DNA from: Whitmania pigra
Lineage: Eukaryota; Annelida; Clitellata; Hirudinida; Haemopidae
NCBI GenBank assembly: GCA_021613335.1
Contig: JAJTWR010000251.1
Span: 1,742,501 to 1,806,500, forward strand
Direction: 5' to 3'
DNA length: 64,000 bases
In this document: one piece after another, positions 1 through 11,845 of the stretch
Layout of the letters: the number at the start of each line of letters is the position of its first letter
How positions within the stretch are numbered: position 1 is the stretch's first letter
The notes under the pieces: generated by a model
The model's input: the letters and a program-made list of their open reading frames with translations, nothing else
What the model was told of the DNA's origin: nothing
The model's database searches: none
Position numbers and translations under genes: made by a program

Positions 1-753
1 ACGACAATAATCGTTCGAAATCATCATCTTAATTTTAAAAATGTAAGAAATTTGACGAACGTAATTTACTAATAGTTGATTGTCATGATGATAATTAAAT
101 ATCGATAAATATTGATTGCCATTAATATTAATATTAAAAAAATAATTTCGGTCTTAATAATATCTTCATTACCTACATTGGTATAAGCAGCCGCGTTGAT
201 ATAACCAAGAGTTCATAGTTCAAATCAACTTCATCTATCACATCACGTGATTACATGTTACGTCATAATCATCACGAATTTTATTATTTTTTAAAGTTGC
301 TTTAAGTTTCAGAAGTGTTAAGTTTCAGCAGTTCAGAAGGTCATGTCATTGAAACGACGTATTGGAAAATACAAACCAAGATGATAACAGCTTTTACGTT
401 ACAGTGCAGTGATGCACCGCTTAAAGAACGCCGTTCTTCCATCTCCACGTTCGTTGTGCGGAATTCCCAATAGATTTCTAAATTGTAAAATTAATTAATT
501 AATGCGATTAAAATATAAGGCACCTCCCAAAGGCCAAAGGGAAACACGGTAATTAACACCAGAGGGTAGTGTAGGCGTTCGTAGTCTCCAAAACGAGTTT
601 ATTTACGCGATGCATTTCTTAAATAATCTAAAATAATAACAAAAGCACTGACATGATGTAACATGTAATATGTAATCGTCTCTAATAAAGTGAAATTAAA
701 TATTTGAAAATTAATTATGACGACATATAAAATTTAGCTAGCGCTAATTATAA
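1..753. other. AT-rich non-coding sequence
   Basis: No reading frame, RNA gene or recognisable repeat stands out. The sequence is AT-rich and ends in the microsatellite that follows. Confidence 0.5.
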
Positions 754-1070
<317 letters not shown>

Positions 1071-4000
1071 AAGAGCATCTTGGCGCGTTGGCTATCATTT
1101 ATTAAACATCGTCTAACAAGGATGATTTATTCGTTCCATTTGCTGGAAACACGGTTTGGCTTGAAATTTTAGTCACGTCGGCTTTACTTCATTGGGACCT
1201 TTTACAACGACATTTCCATCTGTCAGAACAGTCGAAGCATGGGCTTTCTCTGATTCGCCCACATGCGGGCCTGTTGCCATTTCTTATTTACATTTCAAAG
1301 GCGCTGCAATTACAAAGTTCTCGTCACGCAATGCAGACAAGCTAAATTACTAGAAAACCAGTCTTTTTTTATGGGAAACAATAATTCATTTGTTCACGGA
1401 ATAGGAAAGCCATTGCGGTGTTGTTTCCCCAACGCAAGTCAAGAGTAGAACATCATTTAAATAACTGAGCAGACGTAGTCTTGGCGTATTTGTCGACGGA
1501 CATTCTTAAATGTCAAACTGCATAGTAATGTTCGGAAACTTCATCCATTTTTCACTTTAATTAAGCGTTCCCTTCGGTCTCATCGCTTTCTGTAAAAAGT
1601 AAAATGATTTCAGCAGCTTCAATTTTTTCTCGTTTTCTATGTCGAAATAAATTTGTTCACTAGCCTATCTAAACACCTTTTTTTTTTAAAAAAAAATCTT
1701 CTACATTAAGGATCCCATCTCCACGTCTGGTTTGACTTTATTTCTTTGGACGTCTCGTTCAGAACCAATCAATGATACCTTGGCTGAAATTCTGAAGCTG
1801 CAAATCTAAAATGAAGGTGGCTCAGGCTTTTTGTCGGTAAGACGCAAGTTTGCGCCTTAGAAAGCGACATAAAAATTAAAAAAAAATTTGCACCATGCTT
1901 GTTCGATCCGATATTTTTTTGCTCCAAAATTCGAAACAATCATTGAGGTAAGACACGAAAAATTTAAATGATCCATTAGATAACTTAAACAATTATATAA
2001 TTAATAAGTTATAATTAATAATATCATAATTAATAAGCTATCACATCTTGTGCTTTCATAGCATTTTATAACGGTTCTATGAACTCCATTCGAGCATATT
2101 TATTTGTATTCTCATTTTAGTCGACAAAATGCCATGAAACCAGAAGCCAAACATAACAATTCAACATATTTTATTGCTTTTAGATGGACAATTAAATCAA
2201 TGTTAACGGAGGTGTTCAGGCCAACAAAGAAAGCAACAGTAAAAAGCCAATTTGTAAGACTTCAGCCCAATCAGCATATTCGTTGTTACTGTCGTAATTA
2301 GTTACCAAATCAATTACATTTGGGACCGCAGGGGCTACGATATGTGACTTCAGGCTGCAAAACTGCCAATTTCCAGCACATCACTAATAGCTTCAAGCCA
2401 TCCTTTCTCCTCACAGATGAGCCCGGAGTCCAAGCCGTAAACTGATAATTTTACTTTGGTGCCTGATCGATAGCAGCATTTCAAGTGCATTGTTAGGTCG
2501 TGGATGCAACGAGCAATAAAAAATAAGCAGCAATTTCGGCCTTCTCGGACGAATTTATGAGATGAATGTGAACAAAATGCTGAAGGTTTTGGAAAATCTG
2601 TTTCTTTAGAAAAGATTTCTGATTCTAAAACTTGACAGATGCTTGAGGCGTCTTTCCGGCGAAACAAATCCAAGTGACAAATATCCCCGCATCGTATTAC
2701 GTCGTTGAGTTTAAAATGTCGAAGTGGGAGAATTGCCAGGCTTTTCCGAAGAACAATGTTCGCCCGGAGCCTTGATTGGCACTAATAATCCAGCTCTTCG
2801 CTCGACGCCTCGGAGGAAATGTTAACGGAAAAGTTGTTTTGATTTTTGGAGGTGACCATTACCAAGCTCATCCTGAAACTCCATCAGTCACGCTTTGCTT
2901 TGAGAATATCAAACTAGGCAAAAAGAACATTTTATGAAAAAGGAAATACTTCAAAACAATTATACATTTTTATTATTAAAATGCATTATCAAGTCATATT
3001 TTATTTTTTTTTTGAAAATTTTTAGGAGAAATACTTTTTGCCGAGAATCTTTCTGTTAGCGCGTATAATGCCTGTCTTAATTAAGCCATTAAGTGAACAT
3101 CACGCTATGCCAGATTCTTTCAATTTTATGGGGTGAAAGGTCAAGCAGGTTTAAGGTGAGGTGAGATTAGAGATTCTTGGTCATCTTTTCATCTTAGGGA
3201 TTTGTTTTGACATTTTTCTGATGTCTTTTAGTATGCAAATAGAGCTGATTCGGATGGAAATATAAACATATTCCTCTCAATCATAAATCCTTGCAGTAAT
3301 GTCTTGTCCGCGTCATCGTGCTACTTTGGTATTGTCAAACATTTATTCTCATGAAATAAATTGATGCAGAATGCAAATTACGCGTAAATAAATTGAAGAT
3401 CGGATTTTTAGCTCTAAAGAATTCAGAGATTTGTTTCAGAGAAACATTTTGAAGGGGATAAGTCTCTGAAGACTCTATCAACATTCAACGAGCATTTCAA
3501 AGAGTGAAGTGTAATGAATTGTAAATGGGAAGAACACTTGGATATGCAAACATTTATTTCTGAAACATTTTGCTATTAAGCTAAATGTGTATTTAGTGAT
3601 GCCACCAACACTATCGTCGATTAGAATGTTATACATCTACGTACTGTTTTACTGTTCTTTTGCATTGTAAAATATTTATTATTACCCCATTAAAATTGTT
3701 TCCAGAATGATAATTGATATAAGATGACGTAATAAATGCTTATAATGACTGAGTCTTCAGATTTGCCTTCCGTGCCATCTAAATCTGTCTAATAAATCTA
3801 TTTAATTGTATATATTTATTATCCATAAATCTATTTAATTATATATATTTTTTATATATATCTATTTAATTATATATATCTATTATTCCATTTCAATTCA
3901 ATGAGACCCTAGACACACAAGCCGAGAGGTTTCTTTTCCAAGCATGCGATAACGCGATTTTGTTCAAATCCTTTTTTTATTCCTCAAAAAAGGTTCAAAT

Positions 4001-4603
4001 CCTTTAATCGAATTTAATCAATTTTCATTTAGTCGATTTCCTTCTACGCCCAAGCTATTACAACTACCTCGAGGAATTCATGATTCATCGTTGATAAACA
4101 TTTCGTTGGCGCCATCTTGCAACTCAGAAGCTTTTTAGAAGATTTTTGTGTCATACGTGTTTATCATTAGGTCAGGCTGGATTTACTTTTCGGATGCCCC
4201 GGTGCATTACTTGATTGATGGATGCCCACCAACTTAATACCACTGATTTAATACCAACAACCAACTTTTATTTCTCCCCTTAACAATCAAAAACGGGGTT
4301 TATTTTCTGTTGGTTGTCCGTCAATAGAACAACCATGTTTAATGCCAGCCATGCATAATGCCTAAATCCTGTAATGTAGATGTATTCATTTCACAACGAA
4401 CTTAGAATAATTGATGGGGTTCGGAAAATTATGAATTTGTTCAATAAACAGACTGCTGCAATGAGTATGAATGTATTACATTACTTAATATTAAACATTA
4501 GCAAGATTAGATAACGGTTTTAATTTAATTTAATACCACCTTAATTATTTAACATTAATGAGCTAGTTAACATAAAACTCAGGAAAAGTTAAATAAGTTA
4601 GTA
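1071..4603. other. Intergenic AT-rich sequence without a supported gene
   Basis: Both strands hold only short open frames of about 60-107 codons, for example 1263-1448 (+), 2104-2301 (+) and 2350-2673 (-). I recognise no domain, splice-linked partner or composition shift in them. An AT-rich direct-repeat patch with short copies of a TCTATTTAATTATATATAT-like unit lies around 3790-3885. Confidence 0.5.
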
Positions 4604-4604
4604 T

Positions 4605-6112
4605 AGTTGAACCCGGTTACGTCGCAAAAGCGTCGGGATAACCGATATCAATATAGCGGCTACAAATTAACTTAAATTAACATGCGCTTGAAATTTTTTT
4701 ATGTTCATAACGTGCGTTAATAAATGAGAGTGTACACACAAATGTACGTGTTTTTGGTGGTTTTGTTGCAATTTAATATTGGTAACAGCAATATGTACAT
4801 ATATGCTTGCTAACAGCAAAGGGCATGTGTAAACCAACAGAGCAGAGATGTACCAATTCGCAGCAAGAACCAACGTCGACTCAAGCTTTAATATTTATTT
4901 TTTGCAAAGACAAGGATCGCTCACAAAACCCTCCATTAACGGGAAGTTTTGTTGCTCGCGGAATTTCTGAACCATTGAAGCACTTCATCGTCGACATCTT
5001 TGTGCTCAGCCACTGTAAGTTTTTTCCATGCTGGATCAAATAAAGACTTCTCGTACATTTACTTTATCAAGTCGGCCTTCTATTTCTATTCTGAAATGAT
5101 GTTTGCTGGAATGCCGTGCTGACGACAATGGCCTGGCGGTTTTATTCCTTGTTCTAGCTGCAATATGATTTCATACTTTTTCTCTATTGACTGACTGCTT
5201 AATTTTCTCTTTTAACAGATATTATCAAGAACGAAAATAGACAGAATAGCAACGCAGCGTGTTACCCTTCAGATATAACATAACATAACATAACAATTAT
5301 TTACAGTGTTAAGAAGACCTGGATCTGTGTAATAACCACTCTTTTAGTTCTAATAACCTAAGTTACTTGAAGTATGTCTTAAATTTACCTGCATGAATGG
5401 TTTCCTTATCTAGTTTATTCTCTAAGGAGAGCATCCTTGAGCTGAAATAATTATTTTTTAAATTTCCCGATACCTTCCTATGTAATTTACAATCATGCCC
5501 TCTAGTAGAAGCACTTATTATGGCTTCAAAAAGCCGCTTGGGCAAAAGGCCTTTCCTTTCCGATAAGATCTTGAAAGCCTCGATGAGGTCCCCTCTATTT
5601 CTTCTCTTTTCAAGAGTAGTTAATTTTCATCTACTTAATCTTTCCTCGTAACTCAGTTTTCAAAATCCTTCTATCGTCCTGGCTGCCCTTCTTCGTACTC
5701 TTTCCAACACTCCTACATCCTTTCTCAAATAAGGGTTCCATACTTGTACACAGTACAAGTACTCAAGATGTAGCCTCACTAACGCTTTATAAAGTCTCAG
5801 AATTAAATTTTTATTGCTACTCACTACTGTTCTCTTTATCATTCCAAGTACTCTGTTTGATTTTAGCAACGTCCATGCACTGTATAGATGCTTTTCCATT
5901 GTTTTGCATTATCACCCCCAAATTTCTTTCATGATCAGATTAGACAAAATCAACAAGAGTGAATTGGGTTCGGCGACATAAAAGAATTGACATAACCGAA
6001 GAGAAATTATTAAGACAAAAAGGGAATTTGGCGGTTCAATTTCAAAAACGTCAACTTAAAAGGGTTGGATAGTTAACCGAGGTCGAGATAAATGAGTTCC
6101 GACTCCACCAGT
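4605..6112 (-). mobile_element. Degraded pogo/Tigger-like DNA transposon, interrupted by a LINE fragment
   Basis: On the minus strand, 4915-5060 translates into a CENP-B/pogo-type DNA-binding segment. It includes KDVDDEVLQWFRNS and then, after a frame shift, PVNGGFCERSLSL, which resembles the WF...P(I/V)SGP..EKA pattern of the second helix-turn-helix in pogo/Tigger transposases. The catalytic part is gone or unrecognisable. The two flanks, about 4605-4660 and 6061-6110, are diverged inverted relatives that share a TCG...TCGG.TAAC pattern, as expected of terminal inverted repeats. A CR1-like LINE fragment sits inside. Stops and shifts show it is dead. The family call is inference from short similarity and the exact ends are uncertain. 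Confidence 0.42.
5273..5925 (-). mobile_element. 3' fragment of a CR1-like non-LTR retrotransposon
   Basis: Read on the minus strand, 5899-5660 gives a reverse-transcriptase C-terminal segment with NRVLGMIKRT, LYKALVRLHLEYLYCVQVW and RVRRRAARTI. This matches the late region of CR1/Jockey-type ORF2 (L.LYK.LVRPHLEY...VW.P). Stops and frame changes follow, and 5545-5363 continues with the usual C-terminal block (RGH..KL...N...FSSR). The 3' end carries a short (TTATG)n tail, read on the plus strand as repeated ATAAC at about 5275-5296. The copy is 5' truncated and non-functional. It lies inside the pogo-like remnant, so it inserted later. Confidence 0.8.
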
Positions 6113-8116
6113 GAACCTATTAAAGTAATGAGTAAAGTGAAGCATCACATAACTATCCAGCTAGAAATAAATTTTTAGTCAAAATTCTGAAAAAGTTTTG
6201 AACATGACCGGGGCCTAGAAAAGTTTAGGGACCCATGAACATTAGAGCTCAAAATTGAAATGGGCAATTACGCATGAAATTGTTATTGTTACTTTGGTGC
6301 TGAAAGGGAAATAACTGAAACAATAGAATTGTCTGTGACAAAATAAAAATTATAAAAGTTTATTAAACAAAAGCGTCCATTGCGCTTATTTTCGTATCAC
6401 GAAAAGATTTCTAGTATGAATTTATCTTTTGTCAAAAATTGTGGCAGAAAAACAGTGAACAAATGTTTGAAGTCTGTGCCTGTAAGTCCGAACGTCAAGA
6501 ATTTCTTGAATTTGTTGACACGAAGATTTTTCAAGACGGCTGTGATTTCTCAGCACCACGAACATTTGTTGAATGAACACCATCTGTTAAATCGAAAAAT
6601 ATGTCGAACGTGGCTGTGGCATTTAAAATCATGTTTTTAGCCAATTAGCTGTTGCAATCGGATTATTAAATGCTCAAGCAAACAAAAATATTAATAATTT
6701 ATAAAGTACACTAGAGGCTCTTTGGAACAATTGGTATTGAATGTGCGTTCGAATCATTTTACAATTACATGCAATTAGTTTAATCGAACTTGTGACCATC
6801 AGCATGTTTACTCTGAGAAAATAAGCAATCAAAAACTCTGCAACTTCTAATACTAATATTAATTTAACACTACTCATGTTAATGTTAACTTAATACAATT
6901 ATTGTCTAGTAATTATTTTAATTTGTAATCTGTTTAAAGCTAATAATAATTTCACAGCTCTCATCGTTCAACGATAATGTCCCCTTTAATGGGTCAACCG
7001 CACTCTCACATTTGACCCAAGTCATCATCATCATCGTCATTGTCATCGTTGTCGTCGTCGTCATCATCGTCATCCTCATCATAGTCATCGTCGTCGTCAT
7101 CGTCATCGTCATCACATCGTAACCAACACAGTTTTAGTTCGGGGTGAGCTTGAAAATCAAAAACGAAAATGATTGCTGTTATTAATTGTGATGAATATAA
7201 TAAATAAATGTCATTTATATATTGTGGATAAGTATCATTGTTAATGAATGGCATGAAGAAAGATGACATATTTAAGGTTGATTGAAATGTTGGGCGGTTT
7301 GATAAAAATCATTTCCTTTCTTCTGGAGTAATAGCCTTAATTTGAATACATTTTCCAACAGCAAAAAAAGATGATAAATTCTTATTGTGAATCAATTATT
7401 TGAAAGTCAATAGAAATATTTAATTATTAATTTTCTTTTTAATCTAAAACCGAACCAGAAGAATTTCTCAGGGTCTGTCCGGTCTGTATTTTACGCAATG
7501 GCTACGTAAGTTATCTCCTAATGCGATGTCTACCTTGCATCAGATTAATGTTTCTGGATTTTCATTCAATGGAGTTGTCATCCATCATCAGTACACTTTT
7601 TTATGTTCATTCACCCAGCGATCCTGCATTCTATCCAACGTACCATCAATTCATCATTCTTTCACAACTCATATTTTTTCATCTGCATTCTGAAAAGTAC
7701 GATTAAAGTATTGTTCGTAAAGTCAGATTAAATTTGAAAATGACTCAATTGGCGTCAGCATTGCAGTTAGCTACTATCAACATCATCGGTGTAAAACACA
7801 TAAAAGTAATTAATCGACCAGCAACTTCGAAACCTCATCAATTAATGAAACCCCGATTAGAATGTTACATCGGATAATTATTGTTGTTATAATTAATAAA
7901 ATTACCAGTATCGGTCTTATTAAAGCTCAGCGCTTGAGTGACAAGGCAATGATTGATGCGAAGAAATTCTATTACAAAAGTTTTCCTTGCATTTCATTGT
8001 TTGAGACATCCATCTAATCCTACTCAATCAATCAGTCACTCAACGTTTCATTCAGTGCTTTGAAGTTCTTTCTTTCGTGAATACCTTTCATTTGTAATAA
8101 ATGAACGAATAACAGA
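6113..8116. other. Intergenic sequence, no supported gene
   Basis: Apart from the aspartate-coding trinucleotide tract at 7016-7113, I see no gene. An 86-codon open frame at 6380-6640 (+) has no recognised domain and no splice-linked partner, so I do not call it. Confidence 0.45.
7016..7113. repeat. Imperfect (GAY)n tract, poly-Asp in one minus-strand frame
   Basis: Read on the minus strand this is a run of about 32 GAC/GAT triplets with single GAG, TAT, AAC and AAT units. The open frame 7269-7006 (-) runs through it and would encode an Asp-rich tail. Unlike the near-pure microsatellites elsewhere, variation is almost entirely at the third base. It may be a decayed (GAT)n tract or the end of an unrecognised coding exon. 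Confidence 0.7.
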
Positions 8117-8340
<224 letters not shown>

Positions 8341-9141
8341 TTTTTTTTTACTTTTGAAAATGTCATTAAATTAAATTAAAAATATATTTCATCTCTCATC
8401 ACCAAACTCCGCTCGACCACCCCTGGAATGATGGCTAATTGAACTCCATCTCTTTGGGTGGTCTCCTCATTCTGAGTGGACTTAACGGTGTTGATGACTC
8501 AGAAGTGCTAATGGCGTGACACATCAGACGGCCGAACGAAATAAAACCATTTATAGATAACAATATCGCTCTGCTAGATAAAAAGTCAAAATAAGTAAAT
8601 TAATTTTTCGGTGGCCTGAGAAATGGCTTAATTATTTAGCTACTTAATTTTATAATTAATTAACGTCACAAAGTCATTACAAAATAAAAATAAAAACATG
8701 TCATCATTATAAGGCCATTTAAGGATCATTGACTTGAACAGCGTGACTTTGCCCGGTGCTTCTTGTAAGAATTGAGATAATTATTTCTTTAAAGTTTTCA
8801 AATAACTGTGATGCAGTAGCAGACTCTGGTTGACTAGTCACAGGAAGCGTTATGGTTATGCGATCATAATCATGTTGACTCAACATTGTAACAATTTATG
8901 AACAATTTTAACTATTATTCGTAAAAATGCAAAAATTTAAGAAAGACAAGTGTTATCGTGAAGCTCAAGATTAGTAAGTTTGTCTATATTTCAACCTCGC
9001 AACAACATCAGTACAGTTCGTGCCGATAGGCTAATAAATGTCGGATAAACTTGCTACAAAACTATGTTTCGATTTGCAGTGAATGTTCATGTTGAATGTC
9101 CAAGGAAACATAATCTAAATATACTTAATATACTTAATATT

Positions 9142-9174
<33 letters not shown>

Positions 9175-10261
9175 ACTATTAATTAGGTTTCAATTTTGTA
9201 AGACTTTAAAAGTCAGTTTTCAAAATTCACGAGAAGGCTATATCTGTTTAGCATTTCCCTTCTCTGTTAAGGAATATATTCGTTATTATTTTTGGTTATC
9301 CTCCGTACAAGATGAATTGTTCTAAAACACTGACAAAACATCTTTGCGAAATATTTTCGTGTCACATTTGATGAATGTGTTGGAGCAATGCCCTGCTGTA
9401 TAACAGTGTCGTTCCCATAGAAAAAGTAACTGCAAAATAGACGAGGCTATTAGTAAAGGTGAATTGGTGCTTGTTACAGCCAACAATGCCATGGATATGC
9501 TGAGTTTTGTTTTCAAATTCCATCTTTATCATTTCTCTTCAAACCCTGACGCATAAAATCATATTTCCGAACTATTATCCGACTAATTTCTATTTTTTTC
9601 AATAATATAATAAGATAATTATAAGAATAAGAGAGAAATAAAAGATATCATGAATTAGTTTTGCCATGAACAGTCGCAGAGCTGAATTTGCCTTATAACC
9701 AATTATGCGTGTTGTCCATGAGATGTGTCATAAAAGATAAAAGATAACAAAGAAAAACAGTAAAAACTGCCTAAAGACTTTAAAACTTTAACTTTACAGC
9801 AAACAATGATCCTATGAACAGTTTGCCTTAAATCATGGTGTCTTTTTAAACCGTTTTTATGGTTAAACCATAAAAAATAGTAAATAGTAAACCCACATAT
9901 TATTGATAAATAGAAGACAATTTAACACATTTGCAGTCAAGACATAAAAAAATACTCAGCTATACCAATTTATTAAAAAAAAACTTTTATAATAGTCTGA
10001 TTCTATCGATGTCCGTTAACTTTGCCTTCCAGATCTTGTCCTGAATCCTTGATAATGATGTTTTCTAGAGAAGGTGTTGAATTGGCATAGCATAATATCT
10101 CAGATTTTTATTCCAGACTTCTTGTTGAGACATAATCGCTCGACAGAGCTTTTTCAGGTTTAGCTTTATTGACACAAGCATCACTGTGATAAGCAATTTC
10201 ACATCCATCATCCAAAGCAACAAATTCCCGAAACTTCGTGTCCGGATGAATAATTTGCAAG
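8341..10261. other. Intergenic sequence, no supported gene
   Basis: No conserved domain or convincing exon was found. A short (TTG)n tract lies at about 9139-9173, and AT-rich DNA continues to the edge of the Tc3-like transposon. Confidence 0.5.
9139..9173. repeat. (TTG)n microsatellite
   Basis: About eleven tandem TTG units follow a short ATT run. Confidence 0.9.
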
Positions 10262-10263
10262 TA

Positions 10264-10304
10264 CAGTGCTAGAAATATTGTTACGACATACCCATTTTTT
10301 ATGG
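10264..10304 (+). repeat. Left outer terminal inverted repeat of the Tc3-like element
   Basis: Begins CAGTGCTAGAAATATTG and pairs in inverted orientation with the right end with a few mismatches. It contains the TTACGACA core that recurs at each internal site. Confidence 0.9.
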
Positions 10305-10440
10305 ATAATTTCCTTACAAATTAACATATCTTGCTGAAATTTTCAGCAATTATATAAAACATCATTTGTAAACATCGTGCAAAATTTCCTTTCATGTGGG
10401 TTAATGGTTCCCGTAAATTATGCAAATGAATCATTTTTGG

Positions 10441-10475
10441 CCTGGAAATATTATTACGACAGTTTCCGTTTTGGG
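10441..10475 (+). repeat. Left inner direct-repeat copy (IR/DR) of the Tc3-like element
   Basis: CTGGAAATATTATTACGACA repeats the outer core in the same orientation about 175 bp inward. By analogy with IR/DR elements it is a likely second transposase binding site. Confidence 0.75.
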
Positions 10476-10587
10476 CTCGTTTCATCAATTTCAAGGGCTT
10501 ATTGGAAAGATCAAACATTAAAATGTCATTAAGAAGGCTATATAAAGGAGTGTGAAATTCAAAACTTCCTTTTACATTCCTTTCATC

Positions 10588-11574
10588 ATGGGGAAGAAAG
10601 CAGGTTTGACAGAAGGAGAAAGAGGACAAGTTAAGGCCTTTAGGAAGGCAAAATATTCAATAAGAAAGATTGCAAATGAGTTGAATAGGTCAAGAGCTGT
10701 CATCAAATGTTTTTTGGATGATCCAGACTCATATGGGAAGAAGTACAAGGGCAGAAGACCGAAAAAACTCTTGAATCAGATTCAGAGACGTCTCATCAGA
10801 GAGGCTTCACAAGGGGAATATTCGTGTAAACAGCTAAAAGATAAGCTGGACTTGGATGTCCATGTTAGGACAGTCTGCAATTATCTTAATTCAAGTGGAC
10901 AGTTGAAATACGAAATGCGAAAGCGAGCTCCAGCGTTGAAAGTCCATCACAAGAAAAAACGCCTCCTCTGGGCAAAAGAGATGGTCAGCTACAACGAAAA
11001 ATGGGAACGCGTAATTTTCACAGATAAAAAAAAATTCAACCTTGATGGTCCAGATGGCTATAAATACTACTGGCATGATCTTAGAAAAGAAAGAGATGTT
11101 TTTTTCAGCAGAAAACACGGAGGAGGTTCTGTGATGGTCTGGGGAGGAATTTCAGCCTTTGGGAGGACGGAACTTGTGCTTTTGAAAGAGAGGCAGGACT
11201 CTCAGAAGTACATCCAAATGCTCAAGGATCATCTCCTTCCTTTTTCTGAAGCAAAACAACATGAATTTCAGCAAGATAATGCTCCTATTCATGTTTCCAA
11301 GGCAACCAGAGCATTTTTCCAGGAGTCCAACATGCAAGTAATGGGCTGGCCCGCGTGTTCCCCCGACTTGAATCCGATTGAAAATGTCTGGGGACTTCTT
11401 TCAAGATCCGTTTATGGCAAGGGACAGCAATATAACACAGAAAATGAATTGAAAGCAGCAATTTGGAGCGCCTGGAGAAATTTGGATGAAAAGGTCATCA
11501 AAACACTTATTTTCTCCATGAAAAATAGGTGCATAGATGTTATATCTAAGAAAGGAGGAATGACATCCTATTGA
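10588..11574 (+). CDS. Tc3-like transposase, DD34E, apparently intact
   Basis: Cut-and-paste transposase of 328 aa from the ATG at 10588 (MGKKAGLTEGERG). The frame is open further upstream but has no ATG there. The N-terminal ~60 residues look like a paired-type helix-turn-helix (SIRKIANELNRSRAVIKCFL), followed by a basic GRRPKKL hook. The RNase H-like core has the three acidic residues: D in IFTDKKKFNLDGPDG, D in QQDNAPIH and E in SPDLNPIENVW. Exactly 34 residues separate the last two, the DD34E spacing of Tc1-like enzymes. GGGSVMVWGGIS is also present. No stop or shift breaks the gene, and its length is normal for the family. An AATAAA lies just downstream, still inside the element. Confidence 0.95.
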   Translation: MGKKAGLTEGERGQVKAFRKAKYSIRKIANELNRSRAVIKCFLDDPDSYGKKYKGRRPKKLLNQIQRRLIREASQGEYSCKQLKDKLDLDVHVRTVCNYLNSSGQLKYEMRKRAPALKVHHKKKRLLWAKEMVSYNEKWERVIFTDKKKFNLDGPDGYKYYWHDLRKERDVFFSRKHGGGSVMVWGGISAFGRTELVLLKERQDSQKYIQMLKDHLLPFSEAKQHEFQQDNAPIHVSKATRAFFQESNMQVMGWPACSPDLNPIENVWGLLSRSVYGKGQQYNTENELKAAIWSAWRNLDEKVIKTLIFSMKNRCIDVISKKGGMTSY

Positions 11575-11646
11575 AACATTATTTCATTTAGTTTTAAATA
11601 AAATATTTTGTCAAAATACTGAAATTCATGAGTTTTTATGTAACCT

Positions 11647-11677
11647 GTCGTAACAATATTTCTATGCCAAAAAATGG
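11647..11677 (-). repeat. Right inner repeat copy (IR/DR) of the Tc3-like element
   Basis: GTCGTAACAATATTTC is the inverted version of the terminal core. It lies about 175 bp inside the right end, mirroring the left side. Confidence 0.75.
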
Positions 11678-11802
11678 ATTTGTGTGGGATTTGCGCTTAA
11701 TTCTTGATCAAAGTGAAAAAAAAAATACGAGTAATATTCTTTAAGGATATTATACAGTTCTTGTAAATTTGAGCTTCGTACGATAATTTAAACTTAAGTT
11801 AT

Positions 11803-11843
11803 TACAAAAAATGGGGACTGTCGTAACATTTTTTCTAGCACTG
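11803..11843 (-). repeat. Right outer terminal inverted repeat of the Tc3-like element
   Basis: Ends CTGTCGTAACATTTTTTCTAG + CACTG, the inverted match of the left terminus, and is followed by the TA target dinucleotide. Confidence 0.88.
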
Positions 11844-11845
11844 TA

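Larger units (their letters stand above)
10264..11843 (+). mobile_element. Tc1/mariner (Tc3-like) DNA transposon with IR/DR ends
   Basis: The element starts CAGTGCTAGAAAT and ends with the complement of the same terminus (...TTCTAGCACTG). A TA dinucleotide lies just outside each end (10262-10263 and 11844-11845), the normal Tc1/mariner target duplication. The outer ~40 bp match as inverted repeats. A second, internal copy of the core (GAAATATTRTTACGACA) lies about 175 bp inside each end: 10441-10465 on the left and, inverted, 11647-11669 on the right. This is the IR/DR layout of elements such as Sleeping Beauty. It encloses one open transposase gene. Total length is 1580 bp. The intact frame and clear ends suggest a recent, perhaps active, insertion. 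Confidence 0.93.

Noticed and set aside
2350..2673. 107-codon minus-strand open frame
   Set aside because: No recognised motif, no splice partner, and composition like the surrounding intergenic DNA.
6380..6640. 86-codon plus-strand open frame
   Set aside because: Unrecognised and isolated; length is within chance in this amount of sequence.
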